Positions 1-12,400 of a stretch of 64,000 bases of DNA are shown one piece after another. Source of the stretch: Brassica napus. Lineage: Eukaryota; Streptophyta; Magnoliopsida; Brassicales; Brassicaceae. Under the pieces are notes generated by a model that was given only the letters and a program-made list of their open reading frames with translations, did not search any database and was not told where the DNA came from. A program made the translations under genes and the position numbers. The stretch lies in NCBI RefSeq assembly GCF_020379485.1, contig NC_063436.1:12913389-12977388 (forward strand), in the 5' to 3' direction. The number at the start of each line of letters is the position of its first letter. The stretch's first letter is position 1.

Positions 1-2083
1 GTTAAATTTTCTTTACAGAAATATAACACTGTAAAAATTTTATTCAAATAACTGAAAATCGACTCTGGATTCAGCTCATTAAAACTTGGAATTTACTTTC
101 AAAAATTATTAAAAGAATTTAAAGAACATTTTATTAAAAACTCAATTTAAAAACAATTACTTAACTTCTATAGGTTTAATAAATAAAATTAACTATGGTT
201 CCACACTTGTTATAAGAAGGCTTTTTGAATAAATTTTAAATTTATTCAAAAAAAAAACTTTATTAATATATGTCCATAGTTATTACACTTTTCTTTACTT
301 CCGCAATTCTAAATATTTTTTATTCACAGAAAATATGAGATCCAAAATTTTACGTTGTTAACCTCGGTATCTCAGCCGGGATTTTTGACTCATGATTTGA
401 TATTTTTTTATATTTTTCGGATAAGAGACGACTCTTATATCTCTTATTTAAGAGACGGGTCTTAACTTTTCTTAGTTAAAATCTAAAAAAACTAAGAACC
501 GTTTCTTATCGGAAACTAAAAACTTCAGTTAAGACTTAAGATACTTGTTTAAAAGACTGGGGTTAATCATGGTCTAACATCCACTATTTAAGAGTCTGCC
601 TTTAATTTGTACAAACTAGTCAAATACTTGTTTTTTTAACTAAATAATTCCCGATGAAATTGCCCGAGAAAAACTGGAGGTAGTTACAACAAGGGGTGTC
701 CGCCGTCCTCTAGCATCACTGCCCTCACTAGGAACAACACAGATCTACTCCATAAACATCGGATCTCTACCGGGAGAGAATCTCAGAGCTTCACCTCTGC
801 TAACACAGAAAAGACTATGGATATGACAGAAAAAGCGGAAGAAAAACATAAGGAGGGCTCCGGCGACCGCAAAAGGACACTACGGCCACCGGAATAGGAA
901 ACAAAACGGTAGGAGGGTAATAGTAAGTAGAGGGAAGGAAGAGGGAAGGAAGAGGATATGGTTTTTAGAGAGAGAGAGAGAGTGGTTTGTTTAAACTTGT
1001 TTTCTGTAAATACACTTGGGGACATTATCTTCTTCATCTTCTACAAATTTTATTTGCTGCCAATTGTATGGTTTGATCATGGGGTGGTTTCTTGGTTAAT
1101 TGTCTGATCTTAATGCATAACTTTCAAAACACTAAAAGCATAGTTGAAATTCTCATCAGATATTTGTAAGACATGAGAGTTCGTTGAATTCCCGATCAGA
1201 ACTTACTAGTTTCCTTATCAATGTTTATTTATTCTTCCAAGTCTGAAGGAGGGTCATTGGATCAGCAAGCTAAGCATGAAAAAATTGAGCTTTCAGACAA
1301 CATTTTGGATAGTTTAGCAGAATTCCAAAAACAAGTTCACGGACAGAAACACATGTTCTGGAAAGTTTTTGTCAAGCCCGTCTTTTACCATATATAGAAA
1401 TGTAGAAACCCAACATGGCCTTATTAGTTCAACAATTCATTTTTTATATAAGAAATGAAAATAAATTGGCGCATATACTGTTAACAATCATATATTTGAC
1501 TCATCAACTGTTGGTGGTAAGAAAATCATTTGCTGATTTTCGTGAAAATGATGTATACAAAGATTTCTGTTTTGTTATAATAGTTTAATTCTCTTGTGAA
1601 TGACAAAATTTTCATTTGTGTAGTATGATGTTCTTTTACTTCTATTTCAAATGACATATGAATAGATTCGACTAATATCTCCATTTGTATAAAAAAATAT
1701 CAAATTAAAAAGGGAGAATTTGTGACAAATGACCAGAAAATAGAAGAAGAAAAAAACTAAAAATTTTGAAGTTTCTGATGTATCCAAATAAAACTCCCAA
1801 CCTATATAAGAAATGTCAAGTTTTTTTTACTTTTGTATTTGTCTGAACTCTCAACGACCTATAAGAAAGAGGAAAAAAAAAAAACAAAAAGCAGAATCTA
1901 AGGAGAAAAAATGGGAAATGAGATAAAGAAAATAAAAGGTTACCTACCAAAATCCCCCACACACGACACAGCAAAGCACATCCTCTCTCTCACACATAAT
2001 CACATGTATATGTACCAACTCGGTCAAAAAGTCACCTCCTTTTTTTTATAAGAGACCCAAACTCTCCGCACATCTTGCTTTGC
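1..2083. other. AT-rich intergenic region upstream of the MYB gene
   Basis: No convincing gene is visible. The only clear structure is a short inverted repeat at 418-512. The two reading frames over this stretch are low-complexity and lack recognisable domains. The last few hundred bases before 2180 should include the MYB promoter; a TATA-like TTTTTTATAAG lies near 2041. Confidence 0.6.
418..512. repeat. Imperfect inverted repeat (hairpin or MITE remnant)
   Basis: CGGATAAGAGACGACTCTT at 418-436 is the near-reverse complement of AAGAACCGTTTCTTATCGG at 494-512. The loop also holds several copies of an AAGAGACGG/TTCTTA motif. A related TTCTTAG-rich stretch occurs near 36955-37090. This probably comes from a small Brassicaceae foldback element; no target-site duplication was identified. 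Confidence 0.4.
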
Positions 2084-2084
2084 T

Positions 2085-2090
<6 letters not shown>

Positions 2091-2144
<54 letters not shown>
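2091..2144. repeat. (TC)27 microsatellite in the 5' leader of the MYB gene
   Basis: An uninterrupted TC tract of about 54 bases ends 35 bases before the MYB start codon at 2180. CT-rich leaders are common in plant transcripts. The length makes it a likely polymorphic SSR marker and a possible promoter/leader element. Both reading frames across it (Ser-Leu or Glu-Arg repeats) are artefacts. Confidence 0.9.
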
Positions 2145-2146
<2 letters not shown>

Positions 2147-2179
2147 GTACACGCAAAACCATATTAATCCACCATCACC

Positions 2180-3075
2180 ATGGGAAGATCTCCTTGTTGC
2201 GAGAAAGCCCACACAAACAAAGGAGCTTGGACCAAAGAAGAAGACCAACGTCTCATCGACTACATCCGTATTCACGGCGAAGGTAGCTGGCGTTCACTTC
2301 CCAAATCCGCAGGTCTCATAACTATTTTCTCATAATTATTGAGTTTAAATCACAAATACTTTGGTCTATATATATATTCAGTAATCATTATTCCTTTGAT
2401 TGCAACAGGATTGTTACGGTGTGGTAAAAGTTGTAGATTGAGATGGATTAATTACCTTCGTCCTGATCTCAAACGTGGCAATTTTTCTGATGAAGAAGAC
2501 AAAGTTATCATCAAACTCCATAGCTTACTCGGCAACAAGTAATTAAACTTTCCATTTTTAAAATTTTCCCGGGAAATAAATTTCAACCTTCCAAGAAACA
2601 GAGAAAAAAATAGAAACAAGGTCATTATCAGTAGTTAACCTTTGGATGTTTTTTTCTTTGCAGATGGTCTTTGATCGCGGGAAGATTGCCTGGAAGAACA
2701 GACAATGAAATTAAAAATTATTGGAACACTCATATTAAAAGGAAGCTTCTTAGCCATGGAATCGACCCACAAACTCATCGTCCGATCAAAGATTCCATCG
2801 CCGTTGAAAACTCTTTTACCGTCAGGCCGAAGACGGAAAATTCCTCCGGTAACGTAGCATCCACAAGCGGCACAACGACTGATGAGGATATCCGACAGAA
2901 CGGTGATTGTTATTACAATGATAATTCAGGAGAGAAAGAGGTTAATCTGGACTTAACTCTTGGGTCCGGATCAACTTCTTTAGTCAGGTCGGGTGGGAGA
3001 AGTGGAAACGGATCATCAGCAGATTCAAAGCCGTGGTGGGATCCAGTGATGGCGGCGCGTTTGTCACTGTTGTGA
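2180..3075 (+). CDS. MYB6: R2R3-MYB transcription factor, MYB6-like (subgroup 4 relative)
   Basis: DNA-binding transcription factor of the nucleus, probably a repressor-type R2R3-MYB. Three exons: 2180-2312, 2409-2538 and 2664-3075, all joined at GT-AG introns in frame, giving 224 residues. The protein opens with [21 protein letters not shown], followed by the R2 repeat, then [20 protein letters not shown] and the R3 repeat ending near [15 protein letters not shown]. Intron positions are the standard ones for this family. The tail carries a Leu-rich LDLTLG motif (EAR-like DLTLG, possible repression) and ends [11 protein letters not shown], which I recognise as the Arabidopsis MYB6 end (AT4G09460, 236 aa). 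MYB8 is the closest alternative, but its C terminus differs. A TC tract precedes the start codon. Confidence 0.92.
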
Positions 3076-3828
3076 TTATTACTTCAGTTTCTTTTGTTTT
3101 AGTTTTGTTCATATATATATTTACCTTTTAAAGGCTTTTATTGGAAAATTTTCACCGTTGTGGTAAGAACAATGACTTTACCGTTCTTTCGTAACATTAT
3201 CAATCGGTACGATCAGCGCCGTGCATAGTGTGTTACCGATCATTCCTTTATTATTCTTTCCAACTTTAAATCGTAACCGTCACCATCAGCTTGGTATTTA
3301 GTAGTATTATAAAAATATGTATAAGCATATTAGATCACGATCAGCATGAGTGAATTTGAACTTTTTAATTTCAAAAGTTATTGTCGAAATTTCTAAGCGT
3401 AATCCATCAGGAGTGAAATGTGAACAGAGTTTTGGACTATTTTGGATGAACCGTTATCCACTTTTCCATGTAGATACAGATGGATATTGCTTATAGCCGA
3501 GGACTTCTAGAAACTTGAATTAGGTTACAACGGGACCATATATATAGTATATTAGTATAGCAACTTACAGCAAATATCTTGGTCATTATATATACCTTCT
3601 TTTTTTCTTCTAAAGAACTACATCATAATATTTCCCACAGATTGTTGCTGTTAACAAATCTCAACAAATTCCCTAATCCATAATAGTTAATTTAGTAAAA
3701 ATTACTTTCGCACATTTGGAAGGAGTACTTTCTGGAGCCACAGCAGAAAATGAGTTCTATAACTGTTTCTCATCTCAATCCACATGGAAACATATAAGAG
3801 AGCAAAGAGGAAAAAAGTGATGGAGCCA

Positions 3829-4190
3829 GTATAGTCTGGTTCTCGCAAAGTATTACTCGATTCTCTTTCATCAGTTGGCTAGCGGTCAAAGATAGGGTGG
3901 CAACGGGATGCGTATGAAAAGAAATTTTGATGCCTTTTTTTTTGTCCTTGCACCTACACTATGAAATAGGAGTGGTAGGAAGCCTTTTCGGGAGGACACC
4001 CGATTCATATTGGAAAACACTTACCTGGCTAGTGGCTACTACTCACACGTATGACTTTCTCAATTTCATACTTCTGAGATTAGTATTTCAGGTGACCATC
4101 TACTACATCTTGAGATAATATAATGATAAGCGTCACAAGCACATCACTAGAACGGTGAAACAGTTAGCTCGGGAGATTGGCAAAACGATA
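3829..4190 (+). pseudogene. Degenerate zf-RVT (LINE-type zinc-binding RT tail) remnant
   Basis: Translation from 3829 gives IVWFSQSITRFSFISWLAVKDRVATG, the typical 'SFI.WLA..DR..T' start of the zf-RVT domain found at the C terminus of plant LINE reverse transcriptases and derived host-like proteins. After frame changes it continues with VFQVTIYYIL near 4088 and a His-rich tail. Several stops break it. It is a fragment of a LINE or of a zf-RVT domain gene; which one cannot be told. Confidence 0.6.
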
Positions 4191-4608
4191 TGGAATCATA
4201 TTATGTCAACTAAGTATTACTCAAAGCCAATAATGCTCCTGGGTCTTTTACACAGATGGTTCGAAGGTTATGAAAGTGTTACGTAGTCTGGTTTGTTTCT
4301 ATCGTTTCAATTCTTGAAGTATTCATTAGTATGTACCCTTTTTAAAAAAACTTTTGATCAACAAATTTAACATATCATAGAAAAAAATTGTATCTATTGA
4401 TTTAATTACAATACAGTGGAAAACAAGACAGTTCTGAGAATCTGAGATAGGAAATGGAATGTGAAGAAACAGCTGATTGATCGGATAAATGAACAGCTTA
4501 AAATAATTTAATTTTAATAAAAATAAAGAGATAAAGAAGAATAAGACAAGGGAGAAGACATGTGACATGTTTTAGGAAAGTAGGTGGCCGAATCTATCAT
4601 TATAACCA

Positions 4609-4672
4609 TATTGTATGATTTGATAAAAAAAAAAATATTGTATGATTTGATAAAAAAAAACATATTGTATGA
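4609..4672. repeat. Short tandem repeat, ~27 bp unit, 2.4 copies
   Basis: The unit ATATTGTATGATTTGATA plus an A-run starts at 4609 and 4635, and a partial third copy starts at 4662. It is a slippage-type tandem array in spacer DNA. Confidence 0.8.
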
Positions 4673-4800
4673 TAATTGACTTCAGCTAATTTATTAAAAG
4701 TATAGATATTTATGCTATAACTTTATATATCTGTAATTTATATAAAAATATCGGAATCTGGATACAACTTATTTCAATATGGTGTTAGCAAATATAAACT

Positions 4801-4870
4801 GGGAAAATTGGAAAAATGGGACACTTTGAACTTTTATTTGTCACAATAGGATTTCTGATATTTTGGACAA
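4801..4870 (+). repeat. Left terminal inverted repeat of the 8.5-kb MULE
   Basis: This starts with GGGAAAATTGG and shares ACACTTTGAACTT and ATTTGTCACA with the reverse complement of 13240-13305. The repeat defines the left end of the element and faces the transposase promoter region (4871-5551), which contains no other gene. Confidence 0.85.
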
Positions 4871-5551
4871 TTCTGGACATATTTTACCCTTTTTTAATAG
4901 AAAAAATAGTAAACTGAATTTTAAAAATGTTAAAAAATATCAAAACTATTGGAAACATAAGTATGACAATATATATGTTTAAATTGTTTTTTTTTTTAAA
5001 ATGAATCATATTTTATTTCATCTTCTAGCTACAGTTATAATACTCATTCTGGTCATCTACTTAGTCTAGAATTCGGCTACTAATGTTTATACATAGATAT
5101 ATCTTTGGTATACAACGTAACCTATCTTTTCTTATATATTCTAACCAAAGCTAGGTTACGTTACGTTATAATCAAGAAAGATGTCTTTCTTATACCTTTA
5201 GCTTGGTTACGACATGTAGCCACAATGCGTTGATATACCCTATCTATATTTGGAGCCATGATGTGGTCTGCCTTTTACCTTATGTGGCGCCTAGGGAAGA
5301 ATATGTTTCACATCTACTCTACTGTGTTCTGACTTACATAGGTTATACATTCTACAGGAAATCCGAAAAATATGGAAACTTCCATAATCGGTTAAAGATG
5401 TTTCCTAAATCTAAACTAAATCTTCCCTAAATATCTCCAAGAATATTTTCTCCCACGTTTTTCTCCTTCTCCCACGATCTTTTGTCGTCGTTCTTTGTGT
5501 TTCTCTCTTCTTCATCGACATAATCATCTCTCTTTTCTCTATCAATACAAC

Positions 5552-7936
5552 ATGGTTCTAATCTATGTCAAATCGGGTGAATGGATGTGTAGTCGCGGTG
5601 ATGACTGGAGTTTCGTGGTAGACAAAGAAAGGCGTGGTCGAATGGTAACATTAGCAACTACTACTACGTTGAAGCAGCTCAAGATAATGGTGTGTGAGGA
5701 TTATGGGGTGGACCATAATGCCATTAATGCCGAGTTCAGTTATTCGTTGTTGAATCAAAAAGGGAATCCTCCTATTATTATCACCAATGATCGGCAAGCA
5801 TCTAATTTTGTGGGCTATGCAAAGAGGGAATCGTCTACTACCTTGTGTGTGATGTTCTCTGTTTCCGGTGTAAATCAAAAGGAACGAGTCAATATCGATT
5901 TGAATAAGGAGCCTTGCGATTCAAGTAATGTTGAGGATGAAGAAGTTCCTGAGATAAATCGAGCAGAGTTTGTCAAGCCGTCAAAGGAGTCTTTTGTTAA
6001 AAGAACGAATCATGTCGCTGCAGATGGTTGCGGTCCTTTAAGGAGTGAAAACATTGAACTTTTTCAAAACAATGGAGACAGTGATAAGGATGGTCGAGCT
6101 TGGAGAGGAGACTTCGTGAAGAAGGATCAAATTTTCACAAGTAAAGGGGTTCTGAAGGCAACAATGGAAATTTTAGCGATGAAGAATAATTTCGATTACA
6201 CTGTTATCAAATCCACGAGAAAATGGTGGTATATTCGATGTAAAGATGCATTGTGCAACTGGACTGTGCGTGCAGAAGGAATAGATGGGTCTACATATTT
6301 CATGATCAACCAATGTGATGGAAGACATTCATGTGCTCCTTCAAAGAAAAGGAAATTCGGAAAAACAGCATCAGCAAGAACAATTGGGACTCTGATACAA
6401 CATCGATTTGATGATGCAAACGATGGCCCAAAACCGAATGACATCATTCAATTTATGAGAATGGAGCATAGTTGTGAGATTACTTATTGGCACGCTTGGG
6501 AAGCTCGTGAGTTTGCTATTGCAGCTGCTAGAGGTATACCAGATCGCAGTTACTCTAAAATACCAGCATATCTGCATATGATTAAAGAAGCAAATCCTGG
6601 TACGCATACTCACTATGAAACTAATGAGAAGGGAAGATTCATGTATCTATTTATGTCATTTGGGCAATCAGTTAGAGGATTCTACAATGCAATGCGAAGG
6701 GTGATTGTTGTTGACGGAACTTTTCTGAAAAATAAATACAAAGGGACACTTCTTGTTGCTACTGCTGTAGATGGTAACTCTAATTTGTATCCGATTGCAT
6801 TTGGGGTTGTTGATTCAGAGAATGACGATTCTTGGGGGTGGTTCTTCAGACAGTTGAAAGTGGTTATTGCTGATTGTCAAGACCTAGCTTTTGTCTCAGA
6901 TAGAAATGCGTCTATTTCTAAAGCTATTGGGACTGTCTACCCTCGATCAGCACATGGAATTTGCATTCATCACTTATTGACCAATGTGGTCTCATTTTTC
7001 AAGACAAAAGGATTGACTGCGTTGGTAGAAAAGGCTTCACGGGCATATAGATACACTGAATTTCAAGAACGTATCACCGAAATTTTTGATATGAGTCCTG
7101 AGCTTGGAAGATATCTACGGGAGGCTGATGTGCGCAAATGGGCTCGTTCTCTCTTCCCTGGTTCCAGGTATGACATTAGGACCACGAACCCTGCAGAGTC
7201 TATAAATTCAGTTCTTAGAATACCTAGAGAATATCCGGTTATTCCTTTGCTTGATAGTATAAGAGAACTGTTGACTCGATGGTTCTATGAGCGTCGCTTG
7301 TTAAGCTCAAAGCATCTAGATCCTTTAACCGCTAAGGTGGAGAGAAAGATTGATAGGAGAATTGTGAAGGCAAAAGGATTCCAGGTTTACAAGGTTGACA
7401 ACTTCAGATCGGTTGTAAAAGGAGACATATATGATTGTCATGTTGATTTGGAAAGAAGAACATGCACATGTGGTAAGTATGATATAGGAAAAATTCCTTG
7501 CCGACACGCCATTCCTGCAATTTATTCACGAGGTATGGAAGTATAAACACATGAATACTTGAGAATTATTTATTTTCGGGATTTTCATCATATAGACTTC
7601 ATATTGATCAAGTTTTTTTTGAGATTGACAGGTATGGAAGTGCACAGATTCACTGACGCCTTATACAGCACTGCAGCGTGGAGAACCGCCTATGCAGATT
7701 CCATTAATCCAATAGCAGTTGTAGAGTCAGAATGGAATGTCCCTGCTGAGGTTAAACTTGCAAAGGTTTTACCACCAAAGACAAGAAAGAGTGCTGGTCG
7801 ACCAGTAAAGAGAAGGTATGAATCAGTAGAAGACAAGATCGCATCTTCTCAAGGATCAAAGAAGAATAAAAAGCATAAGTGTAGCCGTTGTGGAACTGAA
7901 GGACACAAGAGAGGAACATGCGATTTACCCATCTAG
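5552..7936 (+). CDS. MURA-type (MuDR) transposase of the MULE
   Basis: Transposase that would bind the element ends and catalyse cut-and-paste transposition in the nucleus. Two exons, 5552-7532 and 7632-7936, give 761 residues. The 99-bp GT-AG intron is read from a GGTATGGAAGT repeated at both splice sites, which keeps the frame as SRGMEVHRF. The ATG at 5552 is chosen because it starts the usual N-terminal block; the frame is open upstream without an ATG. Domains: N-terminal MuDR block (1-110); DNA-binding Mutator domain around GVLKATMEILAMKNNF (about 200-270); MULE catalytic domain with Asp388 (VVDGTF), Asp450 (FVSDRN) and candidate Glu549 (NPAES); SWIM zinc finger C-x-C-x9-C-x-H from Cys638; C-terminal CCHC knuckle CSRCGTEGHKRGTC. 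No stop or frameshift is visible, so it may be active. Confidence 0.92.
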
Positions 7937-8198
7937 TTTGTTATGTGTCTGCATCTGTCTCTGTTTTTTTCTTTATTGCTTTTGAAACAATTTGATCTTC
8001 TGTTTAAGAACCTATTTGACAATTTGGTATTTGCTAAACTATAGAGACAAATCGATTTATTCTAGTAACAATCAAAGTAATTGCAAAATAATTCGTTTCA
8101 GTAGATGATGATCACCTCGAAATAACAAGAAACATGGTCTTAACTTCTTTGAAAATAAGAAACAACAAGTTGAGGAAGCACATAAAAGTAGTTGAACA

Positions 8199-8735
8199 TC
8201 ATGCATAGATATGGTACAAGAAGACCATCACCAAACAACACACAAACAAAGCTTTTATGCCCCTAAGTTCCCTAATGCATTCCAAGGTCTTCTCTTCGCA
8301 ATGGCACATTGCATCTTCCATCTCTTGAATTCTACTCTCATGGCGTGTCATCATGGCCTCACCAGCTCTCACTGATTTCTGAAACTCGGAATTGTCAACG
8401 AGTAACACGTCAAACAGGTCTTGGAAGTCTTCAATCTCCTCAACAACTGACTTGTCAGTCCATTTGAACAAGTGGGTTTTGTCCTTCATCAGTAACATCC
8501 AATACACAATTAGATTGACTAATTCTACTCTCATCGGACAACAACGAGACAGTTATATGATAACATGACTAACCTTTTGAGATCCCAAAGGACAACAATG
8601 AAATAATCTTCCCGGATTTTGAATTGTTTTTGAAGTGAAACGATTCACTGCCTCACCGCAATTGCATCTTGTGGGAATTCCCCGTTGTTTCGCGAGGCGA
8701 TCTCTTGTAGTGGATGAAGAATTTACTGAAGACAT
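8199..8735 (-). CDS. Small GRF zinc-finger, coiled-coil, membrane-anchored protein carried by the MULE
   Basis: Two exons, 8735-8574 and 8483-8199, joined in frame across a short GT-AG intron, give 148 residues. The N-terminal half is a GRF-type zinc finger: GIPTRCNCGEAVNRFTSKT, then NPGRLFHCCPLG, joined across the intron to DKTHLFKWTDKSVVEEIEDF. This split is typical of plant GRF genes. A helical, charged stretch (about 75-125) follows, then a C-terminal hydrophobic segment LFVCCLVMVFLYHIYA that is a likely tail anchor. ATG 8735 is used because the longer frame starts only at a non-ATG codon. GRF fingers elsewhere bind single-stranded nucleic acid; a role in transposition or nuclear-envelope tethering is inference. 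Plant genomes hold many uncharacterised paralogues. Confidence 0.78.
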
Positions 8736-9052
8736 GAGGGAGTCGATCTCCAAATTTTCGCCGCTGCAATCTCTCTGTCGAGGAAGAATGAGGAAGAAAA
8801 GAGATTAGGTCAAAAAAATAACCAAAACTACGTCGTTTCATACTCCCAGAACGCGTATTCTAGCTAAGGCAGAGCAGAAAAAAATCATTTTGAATTTATC
8901 GATAACACCACAAGAACTTTGTCTTTGAACCCTCTAAATTAGTGTTTAAACATCTATCAAACATAGTGGACGGACGTACTTAGATAGTGACCAATGTACA
9001 AAAATAATCAATAAATAGGTGTGTGTTTGAGGCGTTGGATTAATTTGTATTT

Positions 9053-9297
9053 GGTTTTAGTTAAGGGTTTGGTTAGAGTATGTCTACGGTTATGGTTTTA
9101 GAGTTTATTTAGGGTTAAGGGTTTGACTATGAATTACAGATTTAGGGTTTGTTTAGGGTATGATTAAGAATCATGATTGTATTATGGTTTTAGGGTTTGG
9201 TTAGGGTATGTCTATGGTTATGGTTTAAGTTAAGGGTTTGGTTAGGGTATGTCTATGGTTATGGTTTTAGTTAAGGGTTTGTTTAGGGTTTGGGTCC
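9053..9297. repeat. Degenerate tandem array with telomere-like TTAGGGTTT motifs
   Basis: Repeats of GGTTAGGGTATGTCTATGG plus TTATGGTTTTAGTTAAGGG recur four to five times with a period near 45-60 bases. They lie downstream of both convergent-side genes of the MULE, between the GRF gene and the 3' end of the Ulp1 gene. Several TTTAGGG/TTAGGG words occur. It is probably a decayed minisatellite internal to the transposon rather than a true telomere. Confidence 0.75.
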
Positions 9298-9442
9298 TCA
9301 GTTTTTATGATTTTGTTCTTTATAGGGTTGTTTCATAATTTATACAAAATCAAAGCTAGAGTTGTTTCTTAATTCAAATCAAATACCAAAGCCAAAGTTG
9401 TTTTCTAATTCTAACAAACCAAACTACTAAAATCACAGTTAA

Positions 9443-12400
9443 TCAATCATCCTCCAGGTCAAAGACCTCAGACCTCTCCCATGGTGAAGGCACATATCGT
9501 GTCATAACCTCAGCAAAGATGGGGTCGTGTGCAGCCTCCCATAAGTCCACTCCAATCTTCTGTCTACAACCCATAATGATTTCATCATCCACTAAACTGA
9601 CGTCAAGACCAAGCAGCGAGCATTCCAAGTGCTTCAAAGCGTATGCACCGCAATCACAACAACTTTTATTCAATCTCAACTTCATAGGCACATCCACGAT
9701 AGAATATGATGAGAGGAGTAGCTGCTTCTGTCTTTCTTGTGGTGCAACGGACTTCACAATCCTAGGAATGATAGCAGCAAACTTCTCAACGTACTGTCTG
9801 TTCTTTCCCCGACCGCAATCAAAGACTTCTACTTTTCTTTCAATGATGTTTACACAGACACCAACCCAGTGATTACCTGCGTTCGTGTCCACAAAAATTT
9901 GTAAACGAAGAAATGTATACTAGGATGTAAAAAGAACTGAATGGTTACCATTTACAAACAGAGGAAAGTAGAGTCGATCAACATCAACACCCCAAACTAG
10001 ATCAGTCCGCCCATGAGATGGAAGCTCTCCTCTGCCGTACCCAAGAAGGAAATCAGGCAATTGATAGGCTTTTTTGTTTGGTAAAAACTTCTTGTATGCA
10101 GCGTCTACTTGGAGGCAAAACATAGCACTCATGAAAGCAACACGCCGAGGGGCCCAACGATTCAATGTAGTGTTCACACGCCATATAAACATAACCGCAT
10201 CCATCTCCTAAAAATTTACAATGAAAGTTAAGTAATATAGCATATAAGAAGTGTTAGGAAGATAAATTCACTAAAGGTTAGTACAAGATTCATTACCTCG
10301 TTTCCAAGCCATTTTCCAGCACTTACTACTCTTGTAGCTACAGACAAATTAAAGCATGTAGGACCAATTGTTAAAGGTATAGGCTTTAATGCCCATTCCG
10401 TGAATCCTTTCCATGACTCTTCGGAGATATAATAAAGTGACGCCTGCGGAGAAGCATCTTCTGGCAATGGTGAATCGCTAAGCTGAAGTCCATGACCTTT
10501 TCTTTTGCACCATTTCTCCCACTGTGACGGCGGTGGAGCTGTATTCATCTCTGTCTTTTCTTTCTTTACTGGATTATCCACTGAACCTCGGACCGAAGTC
10601 ATTGGAGTCCACCAGTCTTCTTCTTTTTTGTCCTGAGATGGATCAAAGCCTGGCACATACGACGTCTGAGAAAGCCCTTCAACCCCTTGTGTACCTATCC
10701 CGCGACCCAAATCATCTGCTTCACTATAATTCACATCGAATGTAGTCTCGGAACCATCCTGTTATTTCATGACAAATAAGCAATAATTGAGATACCAAAA
10801 TACATTATCATTAATAATTATTTTACATAAAAGTTCCAGACCATTACATAAGTTCAAACAAGACACTTACAAACCAAGAACACTTACACACCAAGCACAC
10901 ATACAAACCGAGACCTTATAAAGTACAACAAAATTCAGGCCGATAACTTAGATGCCAATAAAACAAACAGACACGCAAACCACGAACTTAAACAAGACAA
11001 AATAACATTGAAGAGGATGGTGAAGACTAGTGTTTGTTTACCCCGCGTGTGGACCTCCTCAACGGTGCCTGGCTCGTCGATGGCTTTGTCGGTGAAGGCT
11101 CTCCAAGCTCAACTTCAACGCTGGCTTCCTTACGTGATTGTTTAAGCTCTGTCCGCATCTGCTCAAATGTCTCGGCCATCTGTTTCTGTATCCTTTGTTC
11201 CATTCCAGAGAAGTTGTGCTCAAACAACTGTGTCATAAAAGCCTTCATGTCTTCATTAAAAGGAGCTTGCTTTGCGCCACTTGCGAGAACCTTATGCTTT
11301 CTCTTCTCCATACCACGATCGGGAAGCCTCTTTTTACCCCTCTTTGATCTAGAACCAACGTTTTTTGATCCTTTCGGAGTCTGAAAGTCGTCATCACTCT
11401 CGGCTGCTTCAACATTCACGCTTGCTTCATCATTCACAGCTGATTCGTCATCGAGAGATAAAGAAATCACTTCATTTTCTTCAGTTTCCCAAACATGCTC
11501 ACTAAAATCATGCCCCTTCTTTATCATCTCCATCAGAACCTTGATTCTGTCATCCTCCACATCATCATCTCTGCGAAACGCCTGAGCTTTGACAACATCA
11601 TAATTTCCTGTCCATGAGATGTATGGGTAGATGTCATCCTACACAAGACAGGGAAATACAGTTAGATACTAACTACTCATTTCAAACCGGAAAGAGTCGT
11701 CATAAATAGATAAAATTACCTTGGGTGTAATAATCTCCTCCAAGCGAATGATCTCCTCATATGACACCTTCGCAGCTCCCATCCAGTTTATGCATCTAGG
11801 ACCGTCCTTGAAACCCTTATCCAGCTTTTTTCCACAAAGCTTCCCGATTTTTGGCACCGCTTCCATTGCCCAAATCTGCAAGGCGTATGAGAAGCCATCC
11901 AAGACATAGCTAGTGGTCTTTTCCTTCAGTTGGGAACGATTTTTGGCTATGGATTTGCAGAGAAGGTCATAAGCAGCAACTCCCCAAGGATACCTTCGAA
12001 CTCTGTCAAGATCCATGACCACCGCGATGTACTTCAGGGGGATATTAGCCTTCTCATCTCTCGCCAATACCACACAAAGAATGATCGCCAAGTAGATAAG
12101 ACGTATGCGATCTGCATTCTTCCATTTCTTTACAGCTTCCTTGTCCTTAGTCCACAGGTTGAAGAGTGTAATTGTTCCATCTTTTCTCCTCAAAACCTTG
12201 CTCCAGAAACCACCATCATATTTCCACTCTTCAAACTCCTCAATCGAAATGTGAGTATCGCATTCAAACCCGGTTACGGCGTGGAACTCTTGCAATGAGA
12301 ATCGAAGCGGTCTCCTCGCAAAGACAAACCATAGCTCGTGCTGTAAGAAAGTCACCAGCTCCCTACACAAGAAGCTGTGTATCACCCTCGCAGAGTATCC

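Larger units (their letters stand above)
3076..4800. other. Intergenic region, MYB gene to Mutator element
   Basis: The first 200 bases are the likely 3' UTR of the MYB gene. A decayed zf-RVT remnant occupies about 3829-4190 and a 27-bp tandem repeat lies at 4609-4672. Nothing else is supported. The left flank of the Mutator element, AATATAAA, is at 4791-4798. Confidence 0.6.

Noticed and set aside
783..1037. 84-residue frame, minus strand
   Set aside because: Low-complexity Ser/Leu-rich, no start context or domain, GA-rich DNA.
2024..2286. Open frames across the TC tract on both strands
   Set aside because: They are Ser-Leu and Arg-Glu repeats produced by the dinucleotide run, and overlap the MYB leader and first exon.
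9053..9297. Interstitial telomere
   Set aside because: TTTAGGG words are present but in a longer degenerate unit, not tandem TTTAGGG.
11034..11384. Plus-strand frames opposite the Ulp1 gene
   Set aside because: Antisense shadows of exon 2 of the DUF1985-Ulp1 gene, which has consistent splice phases.
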